Shown here piece by piece: positions 52,238 through 61,877 of a DNA stretch of 64,000 nucleotides. The position numbers were made by a program, and so were the translations under genes. The stretch's first letter is position 1. Every line of letters starts with the position of its first letter. The notes below the pieces were generated by a model that did no database searches, was not told the DNA's origin, and worked only from the letters and a program-made list of their open reading frames with translations. The DNA is from Crocinitomicaceae bacterium (GTDB lineage: Bacteria > Bacteroidota > Bacteroidia > Flavobacteriales_D > Crocinitomicaceae). Location of the stretch: assembly GCA_023262855.1 (NCBI GenBank), contig JALQYQ010000016.1, positions 21,483 through 85,482 of the forward strand, read 5' to 3'.

Positions 52238-53422
52238 ATGAAGAATAGCATAAATCGACTTGTGAACTACGGAGTGAAAGCCACTTATCTTCCGTGGGAA
52301 ATCTATTTGACTCGAAAATTAAATGCCATCGTTTACTTATCGATGGTGAATATGCTGTTGGGAATTTTGTTTGTGGCTATAACTGGACACACAACTTTCC
52401 TCTATGAATGTTTGATTTCTTTGCTAATTCTTCCGGTAATTCCATTGCTAAATCGCTATAAAAACTATATCTGGGCAACTCACCTATTTTTTATTAGTGC
52501 CTTTGTCTGTTTTATTCCGATGAATTTAAAAATGGGACTTGATTCCTACATGATCCTATTTTATTTTCCAGTTATTATTAGTTTGGTGCAATTACTTGGA
52601 CGAAGAGAAACTTGGAAACACTTGGTTGTTTTGAGTCTTTTTTGCTTTCTGACAGTGATTACAATTGCCATTGGTTACAATTATAGCTTTTTAGATGTAA
52701 AGTTGAGTAAAACCATTATCAATAATTTATCCCTGTTTAATATTATTGTTTCTTTCTCTTCAACTATTGCATTTGCCTTAATCATGGTTATTGAATCCAT
52801 TGCTCAGGATACTTTGATTAAGAAAATGCTTCATGAAAAAGAAATCTTACTGGCAGAAGTCTTTCACCGTGTTAAAAACAACATGAACATTGTCACAAGC
52901 TTGTTGAATCTTAAGAAGATTACCTCCCAATCAGAAGAAACGAAAGATGCATTAGAAGAATGTCGCAATCGTGTGTTTTCAATGGCTTTGGTGCATCAAA
53001 ACATTTTTAACAATGACACGCTTATCGGTTTGAACTTCAAACAGTATATCATGAATTTGGTAGATGAAATTGCTAAGTCATTCGGTGAAAAAGATACATT
53101 TGAAATTAACTATGATTTAGAAGAGCTTCAATTGGATTTGAGCACTTCCATTCCCTGTGGATTAATTATCAATGAATTAATCACCAATTCATTCAAGTAC
53201 GCTCAGCAACCCGGAAAAAAGTTGAAAGTTGACATTACTTTACAACCAAGAGAAGGTGGTATCTATCTTGCCGTTAAGGATAATGGCCCTGGAATATCAG
53301 AGCATTTCCTCAATGAAAAATCTACTTTAGGGATGGAATTAATCGAATCCTTAACTGAGCAAATCAATGGTAAAGGTGAATTCAAAAACAACAATGGAGC
53401 TTCTTATGAAGTAATTTTTTAA
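52238..53422 (+). CDS. Membrane sensor histidine kinase (HisKA_2/HWE type), first of a tandem pair
   Basis: The 394-residue protein has five to six N-terminal membrane spans (about residues 30-185). A HisKA_2 phosphoacceptor follows at H210 in EVFHRVKNNMNIVTSLLNLK, then a HATPase domain with STSIPCGLIINELITNSFKY (N-box) and VKDNGPGISEHF (G1 box). There is no PAS or receiver domain, and no response regulator gene is next to it. The ligand sensed by the membrane part is unknown. It is 45-50% similar by eye to the next gene, from which it is separated by 69 bp. Confidence 0.9.
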   Translation: MKNSINRLVNYGVKATYLPWEIYLTRKLNAIVYLSMVNMLLGILFVAITGHTTFLYECLISLLILPVIPLLNRYKNYIWATHLFFISAFVCFIPMNLKMGLDSYMILFYFPVIISLVQLLGRRETWKHLVVLSLFCFLTVITIAIGYNYSFLDVKLSKTIINNLSLFNIIVSFSSTIAFALIMVIESIAQDTLIKKMLHEKEILLAEVFHRVKNNMNIVTSLLNLKKITSQSEETKDALEECRNRVFSMALVHQNIFNNDTLIGLNFKQYIMNLVDEIAKSFGEKDTFEINYDLEELQLDLSTSIPCGLIINELITNSFKYAQQPGKKLKVDITLQPREGGIYLAVKDNGPGISEHFLNEKSTLGMELIESLTEQINGKGEFKNNNGASYEVIF

Positions 53423-53491
53423 ATTTTTGTTCAAATTCTCACAATTCAAAACTAAATCAGTATCTTCCTAGTCAAGAAATGAAGGCAGCGA

Positions 53492-54673
53492 ATGATTGGT
53501 TTTTATAACAATCTCATAATGAATGGTGTTAACCCAACTAAACCAAATTGGGAAAACGAATTGACTAAAAAAGTGAACGTCACTACGTTTGTGAGTATAC
53601 TTTATATGTTCGTTGCTACCCTTTTTGTGCACTTCATGGGATTTCATGCTTTTTTTTACGAATGTCTAAGTGCTACTATACTTTTGTTTAGTGTTTTCTT
53701 ATTTAATAGGAAGCATGTCATTGGTGCAATTTACGCCTATTACATTCTCGATTTTCTGTTTTTAATTCCTGTCAATTTAAAAATGGGAATTGATTCTTAT
53801 GTGATTGTTTACTTTTTTCCCTTAATGTTTACTCTAATTCAATTAATTGGTAAAAAAGAAACGATTTCTCATTTAATCATTCTCAGCGTATTCTGTCTTG
53901 TTACCGTGCTAATTATCCTAGTTGGCTTTCAATTCAATTGGCTACGTGATCCTCATGCGCATTCGAGTTTCACCTTAGTTGTGTTTAATATTTTACTTTC
54001 GATAACCGCATCAACCTTATATGCTTTGATGATCATGTTTGATTCGATTAAGCAGCAAGAGGTTATTAAAAAGATCCTACATGAAAAGGAAATTCTATTA
54101 TCCGAAGTATTTCATCGCGTTAAGAACAATATGAACATCATCACCAGTTTGTTGAACCTTAAAAAAATGACTTCGAAAGAGGAAGAAACAAAAACAGCTT
54201 TGGATGATTGTAAAAATCGTGTGTATTCGATGGCTCTCGTGCATGAAAACATTTATACGAGTGAAACACATGTTGGATTAAACTTCAAAGTGTATATCGA
54301 AAATTTAGTGCGTGAAATTGCTTATTCTTTTGGTGGAGAAACAATGTATGAAATGCAATTTGATTTGGAGGATTTACAGTTGGATTTAAACACCTCCATA
54401 CCGTGTGGATTAATCATCAATGAATTAATCACGAATTCATTTAAATATGCTCGAACAGCTGATCAGCCGCTTATTTTAGAAATAGAACTAAAGCAAAAGG
54501 ACCAACACACTTATTTGCGCATCAAGGACAACGGTCCGGGGATTCCTGAAGATGTTTTAAAAGAATCCAATTCATTGGGCTTAGAATTGATTCAATCGCT
54601 TTCAGAACAGATCAATGGCGAGATGAAAATAACGTCAAGTAATGGATTTCAATACGAACTTTCATTCAACTAA
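53492..54673 (+). CDS. Membrane sensor histidine kinase (HisKA_2 type), second of a tandem pair
   Basis: This 393-residue paralogue aligns with the preceding kinase along its whole length: membrane part to about residue 185, H208 in EVFHRVKNNMNIITSLLNLK, N-box NTSIPCGLIINELITNSFKY and G1 box IKDNGPGIPEDV. The membrane half is more divergent than the kinase half, as expected if the two copies sense different signals. It has no adjacent response regulator. It ends at a bidirectional terminator facing the nuo operon. Confidence 0.9.
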   Translation: MIGFYNNLIMNGVNPTKPNWENELTKKVNVTTFVSILYMFVATLFVHFMGFHAFFYECLSATILLFSVFLFNRKHVIGAIYAYYILDFLFLIPVNLKMGIDSYVIVYFFPLMFTLIQLIGKKETISHLIILSVFCLVTVLIILVGFQFNWLRDPHAHSSFTLVVFNILLSITASTLYALMIMFDSIKQQEVIKKILHEKEILLSEVFHRVKNNMNIITSLLNLKKMTSKEEETKTALDDCKNRVYSMALVHENIYTSETHVGLNFKVYIENLVREIAYSFGGETMYEMQFDLEDLQLDLNTSIPCGLIINELITNSFKYARTADQPLILEIELKQKDQHTYLRIKDNGPGIPEDVLKESNSLGLELIQSLSEQINGEMKITSSNGFQYELSFN

Positions 54674-54701
54674 AAAAGGGACCTACTCAGATCCCTTTTA
54701 C
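54672..54701. terminator. Bidirectional terminator between the kinase pair and the nuo operon
   Basis: AAAAGGGA (54674-54681) pairs with TCCCTTTT (54692-54699) across a 10-nt loop, with A/T-runs on both sides, between a plus-strand and a minus-strand stop codon. Confidence 0.85.
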
Positions 54702-54719
54702 TACTAATAATTTGAGCTA

Positions 54720-56075
54720 TTAAAGCGAAATGTATCCTCCAGCTAACAATCCAATCACACACACTGCCAAAACAATGTAGTGTAAAATAGATGGTTTTAA
54801 CGTTGGAACATTCTCCGTATCTTCAGATGACATTGCTGTCATGATAAAACGCAAATAGTAATAAATACCGATTCCAGAAGTGATGATGGCAATGATAACC
54901 AAAATTGGGTACATTGTGAAGGCACTAGAGAATACCATGTATTTACCAAAGAATCCAGCCAACGGCGGAACACCTGCAATTGAAAGCGTTGCAAGAACCA
55001 ATACAAAACCAATGAATGGATTTTTACGTCCAATTCCTTTGTAGGCTTCGATGTCGTCTGACTCATTGTCTAAAATCAATGATACAACAATCAATGAGAT
55101 AATTGCAAATCCGTATCCTACTAAGTAGATAAATAAGTTTTGTTGACTTTGTGTATCTTGATTGATGATTGCTAACAAAGCATAACCAGCATTCGCGATA
55201 CTTGAGTAAGCTAATAAACGTTTAAATTTCGTTTGGCGCAATGCTGAAAGGTTTCCAACAAGCACAGTAAGAATAATAATTCCAGCCAAGGCTCCACCCC
55301 AAACAGCGTTTGCGTCTGCAAAAGCAATTGTAAACAATTTCCAGAAAGCGAATAAACCAGCCAATTTAACCACCGCAGCCATGAATCCTGTTACGATGTT
55401 CGGTGATCCTCCATAAACATCTGGTGACCAGAAATGGAATGGTGCAGCACCCACTTTGAACAAGAACGACGCCATCATCATTAAGATCCCGACATTTAAC
55501 AAGGCTCCTTGTGCAGTTCCTAAACTAATTGCTGCTTGAATTTCAGCTAATTTAAATGAACCTGTTGCACCATAAACCCAAGCCATTCCAAACAACAAAA
55601 CACCCGTTGCAAATGAACCTGTAAAGAAGTATTTCAACGATGCTTCAGTTGAAAGAATATCGCGTTTTTTACTTCCTGCCATTACATAGATTGGAATTGA
55701 TAAAATTTCCAACCCAAGGAAGAACATAAACATATCCGTGAAAGCTGTCATACACAAAGCTCCAACAGTTGAGAACAACAATAATGAAATGTATTCACCT
55801 GTGTGCTCTGCTTCTTTTCTGAAATGACTGTAACCACCAACAATAACCAGTAAAGCAAAAGACATAGCTAAAACCGAGTATTTAATTGCATTGTGATCAA
55901 ACAACAATCCTTCATACTTTACAAGTGTATATGGATGCGACCATTGGCAAACCATTAAACCGATTGCAACAGATAAACCAGTAACAGCAGTTGCTAATAC
56001 TAATGCAGGCTTTTTAGCCATTGCAATAAACATGGAAATCAATCCTGTAACGAAAACTACAATTAACGCGTCCAT
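54720..56075 (-). CDS. nuoN: NADH-quinone oxidoreductase subunit N
   Basis: The 451-residue membrane protein has the antiporter-like NuoN pattern: LGLEILSIPIYVMAGSKKRD, then ASLKYFFTGSFATGVLLFGM and KVGAAPFHFWSPDVYGGSPN, with conserved lysines inside membrane segments. The ATG at 56075 is chosen because the longer frame (to 56141) overlaps nuoM. It is the last gene of the complex I operon and pumps protons as part of the membrane arm. Confidence 0.95.
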   Translation of the reverse strand: MDALIVVFVTGLISMFIAMAKKPALVLATAVTGLSVAIGLMVCQWSHPYTLVKYEGLLFDHNAIKYSVLAMSFALLVIVGGYSHFRKEAEHTGEYISLLLFSTVGALCMTAFTDMFMFFLGLEILSIPIYVMAGSKKRDILSTEASLKYFFTGSFATGVLLFGMAWVYGATGSFKLAEIQAAISLGTAQGALLNVGILMMMASFLFKVGAAPFHFWSPDVYGGSPNIVTGFMAAVVKLAGLFAFWKLFTIAFADANAVWGGALAGIIILTVLVGNLSALRQTKFKRLLAYSSIANAGYALLAIINQDTQSQQNLFIYLVGYGFAIISLIVVSLILDNESDDIEAYKGIGRKNPFIGFVLVLATLSIAGVPPLAGFFGKYMVFSSAFTMYPILVIIAIITSGIGIYYYLRFIMTAMSSEDTENVPTLKPSILHYIVLAVCVIGLLAGGYISL

Positions 56076-56076
56076 A

Positions 56077-57516
56077 TTAAGGTACAAGTGTATTTGAAGC
56101 TTGCATAGAATTGAATAAATTATCCAAGCTTGGTCCAACAAAATCTATAACAACTTGAGGATACACCCCAAGAACAACAATTATTACCGAAATAATAAAG
56201 AAAGCTAACATTTCATTCCATGTTAAATCTTTGAATCCTTCAATTTTTGGACTTCCGTACATACTCAACTGATAAGCACGTAACGTATAAACAGCTCCAA
56301 AAACCAACGTCGTTCCAGCAACTAATCCAACAATCCAGTTATATCCATATAATCCTTTCAACAATAAAAACTCACCGATGAATCCTGATGTGAATGGAAC
56401 AGAAACTGAAGCGAATCCAATCACCGCAAACCAGAACGCAAACTTCGGAGCTAATTTCGCAACTCCACCCATTTGAGAAAACTCACGTGTGTTTAAACGA
56501 TTCTCCAAAATTCCAGCTGCTAAGAACAAACCAACTGCAACCAATGAGTGATTGATGATTTGAATGAATGAAGCAGTTAATGAATCTTTTGTAAACAACA
56601 TAATTCCCGCAGCAATTAACCCAACGTGTGAAATTGATGCGAATGCAAAAACACGTTTGATATCGGATTGTTTAATCGCAATGATTGCTGCATAAACGAT
56701 TCCGATTAATCCCAAAGTGATTACTAAACAAGTCATTTCACTTTTCGCTTCAGGCGCCAATGGCAACATCCAACGAATCATTCCGAACAAGGCCATTTTC
56801 AACATCAAACCAGAAAGTAACATAGTTCCAGCCATTGGTGAAACTGTATAGGTTGACGGTTGCCAAGTATGGAAAGGGAACAAAGGAATTTTAATCGCAA
56901 ATGCTAAGAAGAATCCGCCCATTACCCAAAAGGCTGCTTTCGCTGATAATGTTACTGCAACCAAACTTGCATGTGAGAAATCTGTTGCGTACGTTCCTAA
57001 AGCCATCAATGACAATAACATTGCCAAGGAACCTACAAATGTATAAATGAAGAATTTCACTAACACTTGTTTACGCTCCGGCGCTCCGTACCACCAAGAA
57101 ATCAAGAAAATTGGAATCAATGTTAACTCCCAGAAAATGTAGAACATAATTCCATCCATCGCTGTGAACACCCCAATTAAACCAAATTGCATCAACAACA
57201 CCATTGCATTGAACGAACGCTCATTCGCAATTTTTTGATTTAAGTTCGCTAGTAAAATGATTGTCACCATGACATTCGTAAGAATCACCATCAGTAATCC
57301 CATGCCATCATAGCCCATTTTAAACGTCAACCCAAACGAAGTAATGTAGTTTGGATCTACTAAGCTTACTGTTGCTTCTGGAGCAAACGAAATCGCATGA
57401 ACGATCGTTACAACCAACGAAGCTACGGCTCCTAAAAGTCCAACATAACGCACCACATTTTTAGGGGCGAATGCTGCAACTAGAGCAAATATTAACGGTA
57501 TAACAAATAGTTCCAA
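56077..57516 (-). CDS. nuoM: NADH-quinone oxidoreductase subunit M
   Basis: The 479-residue protein shows the NuoM signatures: MFYIFWELTLIPIFLISWWY with the key Glu, VKFFIYTFVGSLAML, then FAIKIPLFPFHTWQPSTYTV and HVGLIAAGIMLFTKDSLTAS. It is an antiporter-like proton-translocating subunit. It is separated from nuoL by 3 bp and from nuoN by 1 bp. Confidence 0.96.
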   Translation of the reverse strand: MELFVIPLIFALVAAFAPKNVVRYVGLLGAVASLVVTIVHAISFAPEATVSLVDPNYITSFGLTFKMGYDGMGLLMVILTNVMVTIILLANLNQKIANERSFNAMVLLMQFGLIGVFTAMDGIMFYIFWELTLIPIFLISWWYGAPERKQVLVKFFIYTFVGSLAMLLSLMALGTYATDFSHASLVAVTLSAKAAFWVMGGFFLAFAIKIPLFPFHTWQPSTYTVSPMAGTMLLSGLMLKMALFGMIRWMLPLAPEAKSEMTCLVITLGLIGIVYAAIIAIKQSDIKRVFAFASISHVGLIAAGIMLFTKDSLTASFIQIINHSLVAVGLFLAAGILENRLNTREFSQMGGVAKLAPKFAFWFAVIGFASVSVPFTSGFIGEFLLLKGLYGYNWIVGLVAGTTLVFGAVYTLRAYQLSMYGSPKIEGFKDLTWNEMLAFFIISVIIVVLGVYPQVVIDFVGPSLDNLFNSMQASNTLVP

Positions 57517-57519
57517 AAC

Positions 57520-59445
57520 TTAAAATTTAATTAAATAATACACTACCAAACCGATGATTCCAACAACCATCCACAAAATATAGCTTGACACAACACCTGT
57601 TTGCCATTTTCTAACAACATCTCCAGATTTTCCAATTAATCCAGTGAAACCAGTGATTGACTTATTCAAAATGAACATTTCAATAAACTGATGTGATTTA
57701 ACTGAAATCCATTCAACTGGCACAACGAACAACGCGTTGTAAATTTCATCGAAGTATAATTTTTTGTTGGACAACAATTCCCATCCTTTTAATTCTTCAT
57801 CTGCTTTTGCAACGCTGTTTTTCTTCACGTATACTACAAATGTTCCAAACAAAATAATCAAGGTCATCAAAACTGCTCCACCCATCAACAACATCGCTTG
57901 GCTGTTTGACAAATGATGTGTTTCAATCAATTCTAAACCACGTGTATTATGCTCCAAGAAATGAGACATCCAATGTGCTCCTTTGCTTAAGATTACTCCT
58001 GGTAAGTTCAAAGCACCACCGATTACAGAAAGAACAGCTAACACTAATAATGGAATTGTCATGCTTTTTGGACTTTCATGCAAGTGATGTTTCGCCTCTT
58101 CTGAACCACGGAACGAACCATGGAAAGTCAAGAAGTACAAACGGAACATATAAATTGCTGTCATCGCAACTGAAACCATTAGGATTCCATAAATCACTGG
58201 ACTGTGCATGACAGCATGAGCTAAAATTTCATCTTTCGAATAGAAACCTGATAATAATGGGAAACCAGCGATTGCCAATGTTCCAATTAAGAACGTCATG
58301 TGTGTAATAGGAATGTATTTTTTCAAACCACCCATTTTACGAATATCTTGTTCGTCTGACATTGCGTGAATCACACTACCAGAACCTAAGAACAATAATG
58401 CTTTAAAGAATGCGTGCGTTGTAACATGGAACATTGCAGCTGTGTAAGCGCCCATTCCTAATGCAACGAACAATAATCCTAATTGTGATACTGTTGAATA
58501 AGCCAATACTTTTTTGATATCGTTTTGACGCATCGCCATGAACGCTGCAGCCAATGATGTAGCCAAACCAACATACAACATAATGTCTTGTGTAGCTTGA
58601 GCTCCTGGCGTTTCAAACATGAAGTTCGAACGAACAACCAAGAAAATACCTGCCGTTACCATCGTTGCTGCGTGGATCAAAGCCGAAACTGGAGTTGGTC
58701 CAGCCATCGCATCTGGCAACCACGTAAACAATGGAATTTGAGCAGATTTACCTGTTGCTCCAATGAACAAACAAAGTGTAATTCCAAACATCATCCAAGT
58801 TGTTGGCATCATGTTTTCAACCAATAACTTATCTGCTACTTCGCGGTATTCCAAGGTTCCAAATTGCATTAGAATTAAGAACAAAGCAATTAATAAACCT
58901 AAATCACCAATTCTATTCATGATGAAGGCTTTGCGCGCTGCAAGTCCGTTCAACATTCCTTTTTGCTCATCACTGTAATGGAATCCGATTAACAAGTAAG
59001 AACAAATCCCTACTCCTTCCCATCCGAAGAACAACATGAAATAATTACTTCCTAATACCAAAATCAACATCGCGAAGATGAACAAGTTCAGGTACGTAAA
59101 GAATTTGTAGTATCCTTTGTCGTGGCTCATGTAGCCCATTGAGAATAAGTGAATCAAAGATCCAACTCCTGTTACAATCAAGGTCATCCAAATTGAAAGT
59201 GAATCCACTTGGAAACGAGCGTTTAATGTTAAACTATCAAGGTTAATGATGCTAAACAAGTGAATAATTTTCTCTTCGTGATTTGAATTGAAAACCATCA
59301 AGGCTAATCCAAATGCTGCAAACATGACGATTGTAGCGATTGAACCAACGATTTGTTTTGGCAAGTTTTTCCCAATCGTACCATTGATAAGCGCACCTAA
59401 TAAAGGCAACGCTAAAATCATTACTATTAATTGATCTACTGCCAT
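57520..59445 (-). CDS. nuoL: NADH-quinone oxidoreductase subunit L
   Basis: The 641-residue protein has NuoL motifs: FFGWEGVGICSYLLIGFHYS, AFIMNRIGDLGLLIALFLIL, LPDAMAGPTPVSALIHAATM and the long lateral helix near the C-terminus. It completes the three antiporter-like subunits. It differs from the NuoL-like DabB at 1-987, which has PRAMEGPTPSSAIFY instead. Confidence 0.96.
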   Translation of the reverse strand: MAVDQLIVMILALPLLGALINGTIGKNLPKQIVGSIATIVMFAAFGLALMVFNSNHEEKIIHLFSIINLDSLTLNARFQVDSLSIWMTLIVTGVGSLIHLFSMGYMSHDKGYYKFFTYLNLFIFAMLILVLGSNYFMLFFGWEGVGICSYLLIGFHYSDEQKGMLNGLAARKAFIMNRIGDLGLLIALFLILMQFGTLEYREVADKLLVENMMPTTWMMFGITLCLFIGATGKSAQIPLFTWLPDAMAGPTPVSALIHAATMVTAGIFLVVRSNFMFETPGAQATQDIMLYVGLATSLAAAFMAMRQNDIKKVLAYSTVSQLGLLFVALGMGAYTAAMFHVTTHAFFKALLFLGSGSVIHAMSDEQDIRKMGGLKKYIPITHMTFLIGTLAIAGFPLLSGFYSKDEILAHAVMHSPVIYGILMVSVAMTAIYMFRLYFLTFHGSFRGSEEAKHHLHESPKSMTIPLLVLAVLSVIGGALNLPGVILSKGAHWMSHFLEHNTRGLELIETHHLSNSQAMLLMGGAVLMTLIILFGTFVVYVKKNSVAKADEELKGWELLSNKKLYFDEIYNALFVVPVEWISVKSHQFIEMFILNKSITGFTGLIGKSGDVVRKWQTGVVSSYILWMVVGIIGLVVYYLIKF

Positions 59446-59448
59446 TGC

Positions 59449-59778
59449 TTATCCTTTTTGTTTATTGAAAATACTAACATCCGTTGTGCGAATATTTCTA
59501 TAAGCCATTACCAAGATCGACAAACCAACTGTTGCTTCAGCTGCTGCAACAACCATGATAAAGAAGACAAATAGTTGACCATCTGCTTTACCGAAATACG
59601 TTGAGAAAGCTACCAACAATAAGTTCACAGCGTTCAACATTAATTCGATACACATTAAAAGGATGATCATATTGCGTCGAACCAATACACCAATTGCACC
59701 TATCGCGAAAAGGATAGTTGACAACACAATGTAAAATTGAATTGAAACGCCTGATTCAAATATACTTGCTAGAACCAT
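59449..59778 (-). CDS. nuoK: NADH-quinone oxidoreductase subunit K
   Basis: The 109-residue protein has three membrane helices. GVLVRRNMIILLMCIELMLN and FVFFIMVVAAAEATVGLSIL bear the two conserved membrane glutamates. It lies 2 bp from nuoJ and 3 bp from nuoL. Confidence 0.96.
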   Translation of the reverse strand: MVLASIFESGVSIQFYIVLSTILFAIGAIGVLVRRNMIILLMCIELMLNAVNLLLVAFSTYFGKADGQLFVFFIMVVAAAEATVGLSILVMAYRNIRTTDVSIFNKQKG

Positions 59779-59780
59779 AA

Positions 59781-60293
59781 TTAATCAATTAATTGTTTTT
59801 CACGTTTTGCTAATAGAACTGCTCCAACCATTGCTGCAATGAACAAGACTGAAGAAATTTCAAATGGCAATACGTAAGTTGTAAATAACTCGTGACCCAA
59901 GTTTTGAACTAAACCTGTTGAAGATCCATCTACTTTTGAAACAGTTCCTACCATGATTCCATCTTTCAATGCTGCAATTAAAACAGTTAAAAGAGTTCCT
60001 CCAGCAGTTACTGCGGCAATTTTAATGTAGAATGGACTTTTCGGTTCATTATCTTTGCTGAGATTCAGTAACATCAATACGAACAGGAACAATACCATAA
60101 TTGCACCAGCGTATACGATAATGTTAACGATTGCAAGGAATTGAGCATTCATCAAAATATAGTTTGATGAAATAAGGAAGAAAGTAAGTACTAAAAAAAG
60201 TACACTTCTTACCGGGTGTTTACTGATTACTACCATCAGAGCAGATCCAATGGTTAAACCACCCAAAATTGTTGCGACTAATTCTAAACTCAT
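59781..60293 (-). CDS. nuoJ: NADH-quinone oxidoreductase subunit J
   Basis: The 170-residue protein has five membrane spans, with LTFFLISSNYILMNAQFLAI and NIIVYAGAIMVLFLFVLMLL, the NuoJ core with the pi-bulge helix. Its start overlaps the nuoI stop by 4 bp (60290-60293). Confidence 0.95.
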   Translation of the reverse strand: MSLELVATILGGLTIGSALMVVISKHPVRSVLFLVLTFFLISSNYILMNAQFLAIVNIIVYAGAIMVLFLFVLMLLNLSKDNEPKSPFYIKIAAVTAGGTLLTVLIAALKDGIMVGTVSKVDGSSTGLVQNLGHELFTTYVLPFEISSVLFIAAMVGAVLLAKREKQLID

Positions 60294-60841
60294 ATCTTCG
60301 ATCTTTTACCAGTGTGTTGTCTTTTCGTAATGTCGATACGGTTATCCATTTGTTCTACCAAACGATCTTTAACATATACAAATTCATCACGCTCGAAATT
60401 TGAAGGAACAATACGATCAGTTAAGAAGATTGCTTCTTTTGGACATGCTTCTTCGCACAATCCGCAGAAGATACAACGCAACATATTGATTTCGTATTTC
60501 TCAGCATATTTTTCTTCGCGGTACAAGTTTTCTTCTCCTTTTACACGTTCAGCAGCAACCATTGTAATTGCTTCTGCTGGGCATGCAACAGCACACAATC
60601 CGCAAGCCGTACAATTCTCACGTCCTTCTTCATCGCGTTTCAATACATGTTGACCACGATAAACTGGAGCGAATTCTCGCGTTTGTTCAGGATATTTTAC
60701 CGTATTGTTTTTACGGAATAAATGCTTGAAGGTAATCCACATTCCACCAATGATTGCTGGAAGGTAGAGTTTCTCCATAAAGGTCATTTCCTTTTTGGAA
60801 ACTACTTTCTTTCTATCAGTTAAACTTTGCATAGTATTCAT
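60290..60841 (-). CDS. nuoI: NADH-quinone oxidoreductase subunit I
   Basis: The 183-residue protein carries two 4Fe-4S motifs, CTACGLCAVACP and CIFCGLCEEACP, for clusters N6a and N6b. The N-terminal helix LYLPAIIGGMWITFKHLFRK lies along the membrane. An ATG 9 bp in is an alternative start. It links the hydrophilic and membrane arms. Confidence 0.96.
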   Translation of the reverse strand: MNTMQSLTDRKKVVSKKEMTFMEKLYLPAIIGGMWITFKHLFRKNNTVKYPEQTREFAPVYRGQHVLKRDEEGRENCTACGLCAVACPAEAITMVAAERVKGEENLYREEKYAEKYEINMLRCIFCGLCEEACPKEAIFLTDRIVPSNFERDEFVYVKDRLVEQMDNRIDITKRQHTGKRSKI

Positions 60842-60845
60842 CTAG

Positions 60846-61877
60846 TTATTTAAACCAACCTTCATTGAACGCAATGACAAGTCCAGTGATTAATAAATTA
60901 ATTAGCGAAATTGGAATTAAACTTTTCCAACCCAAATGCATCAATTGATCGAAACGGAAACGAGGAAGTGTCCATCTGATCCACATAAAAATGAAGACGA
61001 AGATGAATGTTTTAGTAAACATCGCTACAACTCCAAGAATTGCCAATGTGTTTCCTTCGAAGTTATCCATTCCAGGGAAGTTGTATCCTCCGAAGAATAA
61101 AGTTGAGATTACTGCTGATGAAATGAATAAACTTACATATTCAGCAAATAAGTAGAATCCCATTTTCATCGAACCATATTCTGTGTGGTATCCACCAATT
61201 AACTCACTCTCACATTCTGGTAAATCGAAAGGAGCACGGTTCGTTTCAGCTAAGGCACAAATGAAGAACACAACAAATGCAACTGGTTGATAGAAGACAT
61301 TCCAATTCATTCCGTGCTGTGCGTCAACGATTTCTCTCAAGCCTAAACTTCCAGTCATCATAACAACAACAATCACACAGATTCCCATTGCTAATTCGTA
61401 CGAAATCATTTGGGAACTTGCGCGGACAGCACTGAATAATGAATATTTATTGTTTGATGCCCAACCACCAATCATGATTCCATACACTCCAATTGAAAGG
61501 AAGCCCATGATGAACAAGATTCCGATGTTCACATCAGCCACTTGTAGCGCGATGTCTTGACCAAACAATGTCAAGTTTGTACTCCAAGGAATAACTGAAC
61601 CTGTCATCAAAGCTGTAAACATGGCAATACCAGGACCTAAAATGAACAACCATTTTTCAGCTGCATCTGGAATAAAATCTTCCTTAAAAAATAATTTTCC
61701 ACCATCTGCAAGCGGTTGTAAGATTCCGAATGGACCAGCTCTATCTGGACCGATACGATCCTGAAACCAAGCTGCTACTTTACGCTCGAAATAGGTTGCA
61801 TACGCCGCAATACCAAGAGTAACTGCAAACAACGTAACAATTAAAATGAGCTTTTCGATTAATTCACTTGTCTCCAT
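60846..61877 (-). CDS. nuoH: NADH-quinone oxidoreductase subunit H
   Basis: The 343-residue protein has eight membrane helices and the quinone-channel loop motifs AAWFQDRIGPDRAGPFGILQ, AETNRAPFDLPECESELIGG and HTEYGSMKMGFYLFAEY. Its ATG overlaps the nuoG stop codon (TAATG, 61875-61879). Confidence 0.97.
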   Translation of the reverse strand: METSELIEKLILIVTLFAVTLGIAAYATYFERKVAAWFQDRIGPDRAGPFGILQPLADGGKLFFKEDFIPDAAEKWLFILGPGIAMFTALMTGSVIPWSTNLTLFGQDIALQVADVNIGILFIMGFLSIGVYGIMIGGWASNNKYSLFSAVRASSQMISYELAMGICVIVVVMMTGSLGLREIVDAQHGMNWNVFYQPVAFVVFFICALAETNRAPFDLPECESELIGGYHTEYGSMKMGFYLFAEYVSLFISSAVISTLFFGGYNFPGMDNFEGNTLAILGVVAMFTKTFIFVFIFMWIRWTLPRFRFDQLMHLGWKSLIPISLINLLITGLVIAFNEGWFK

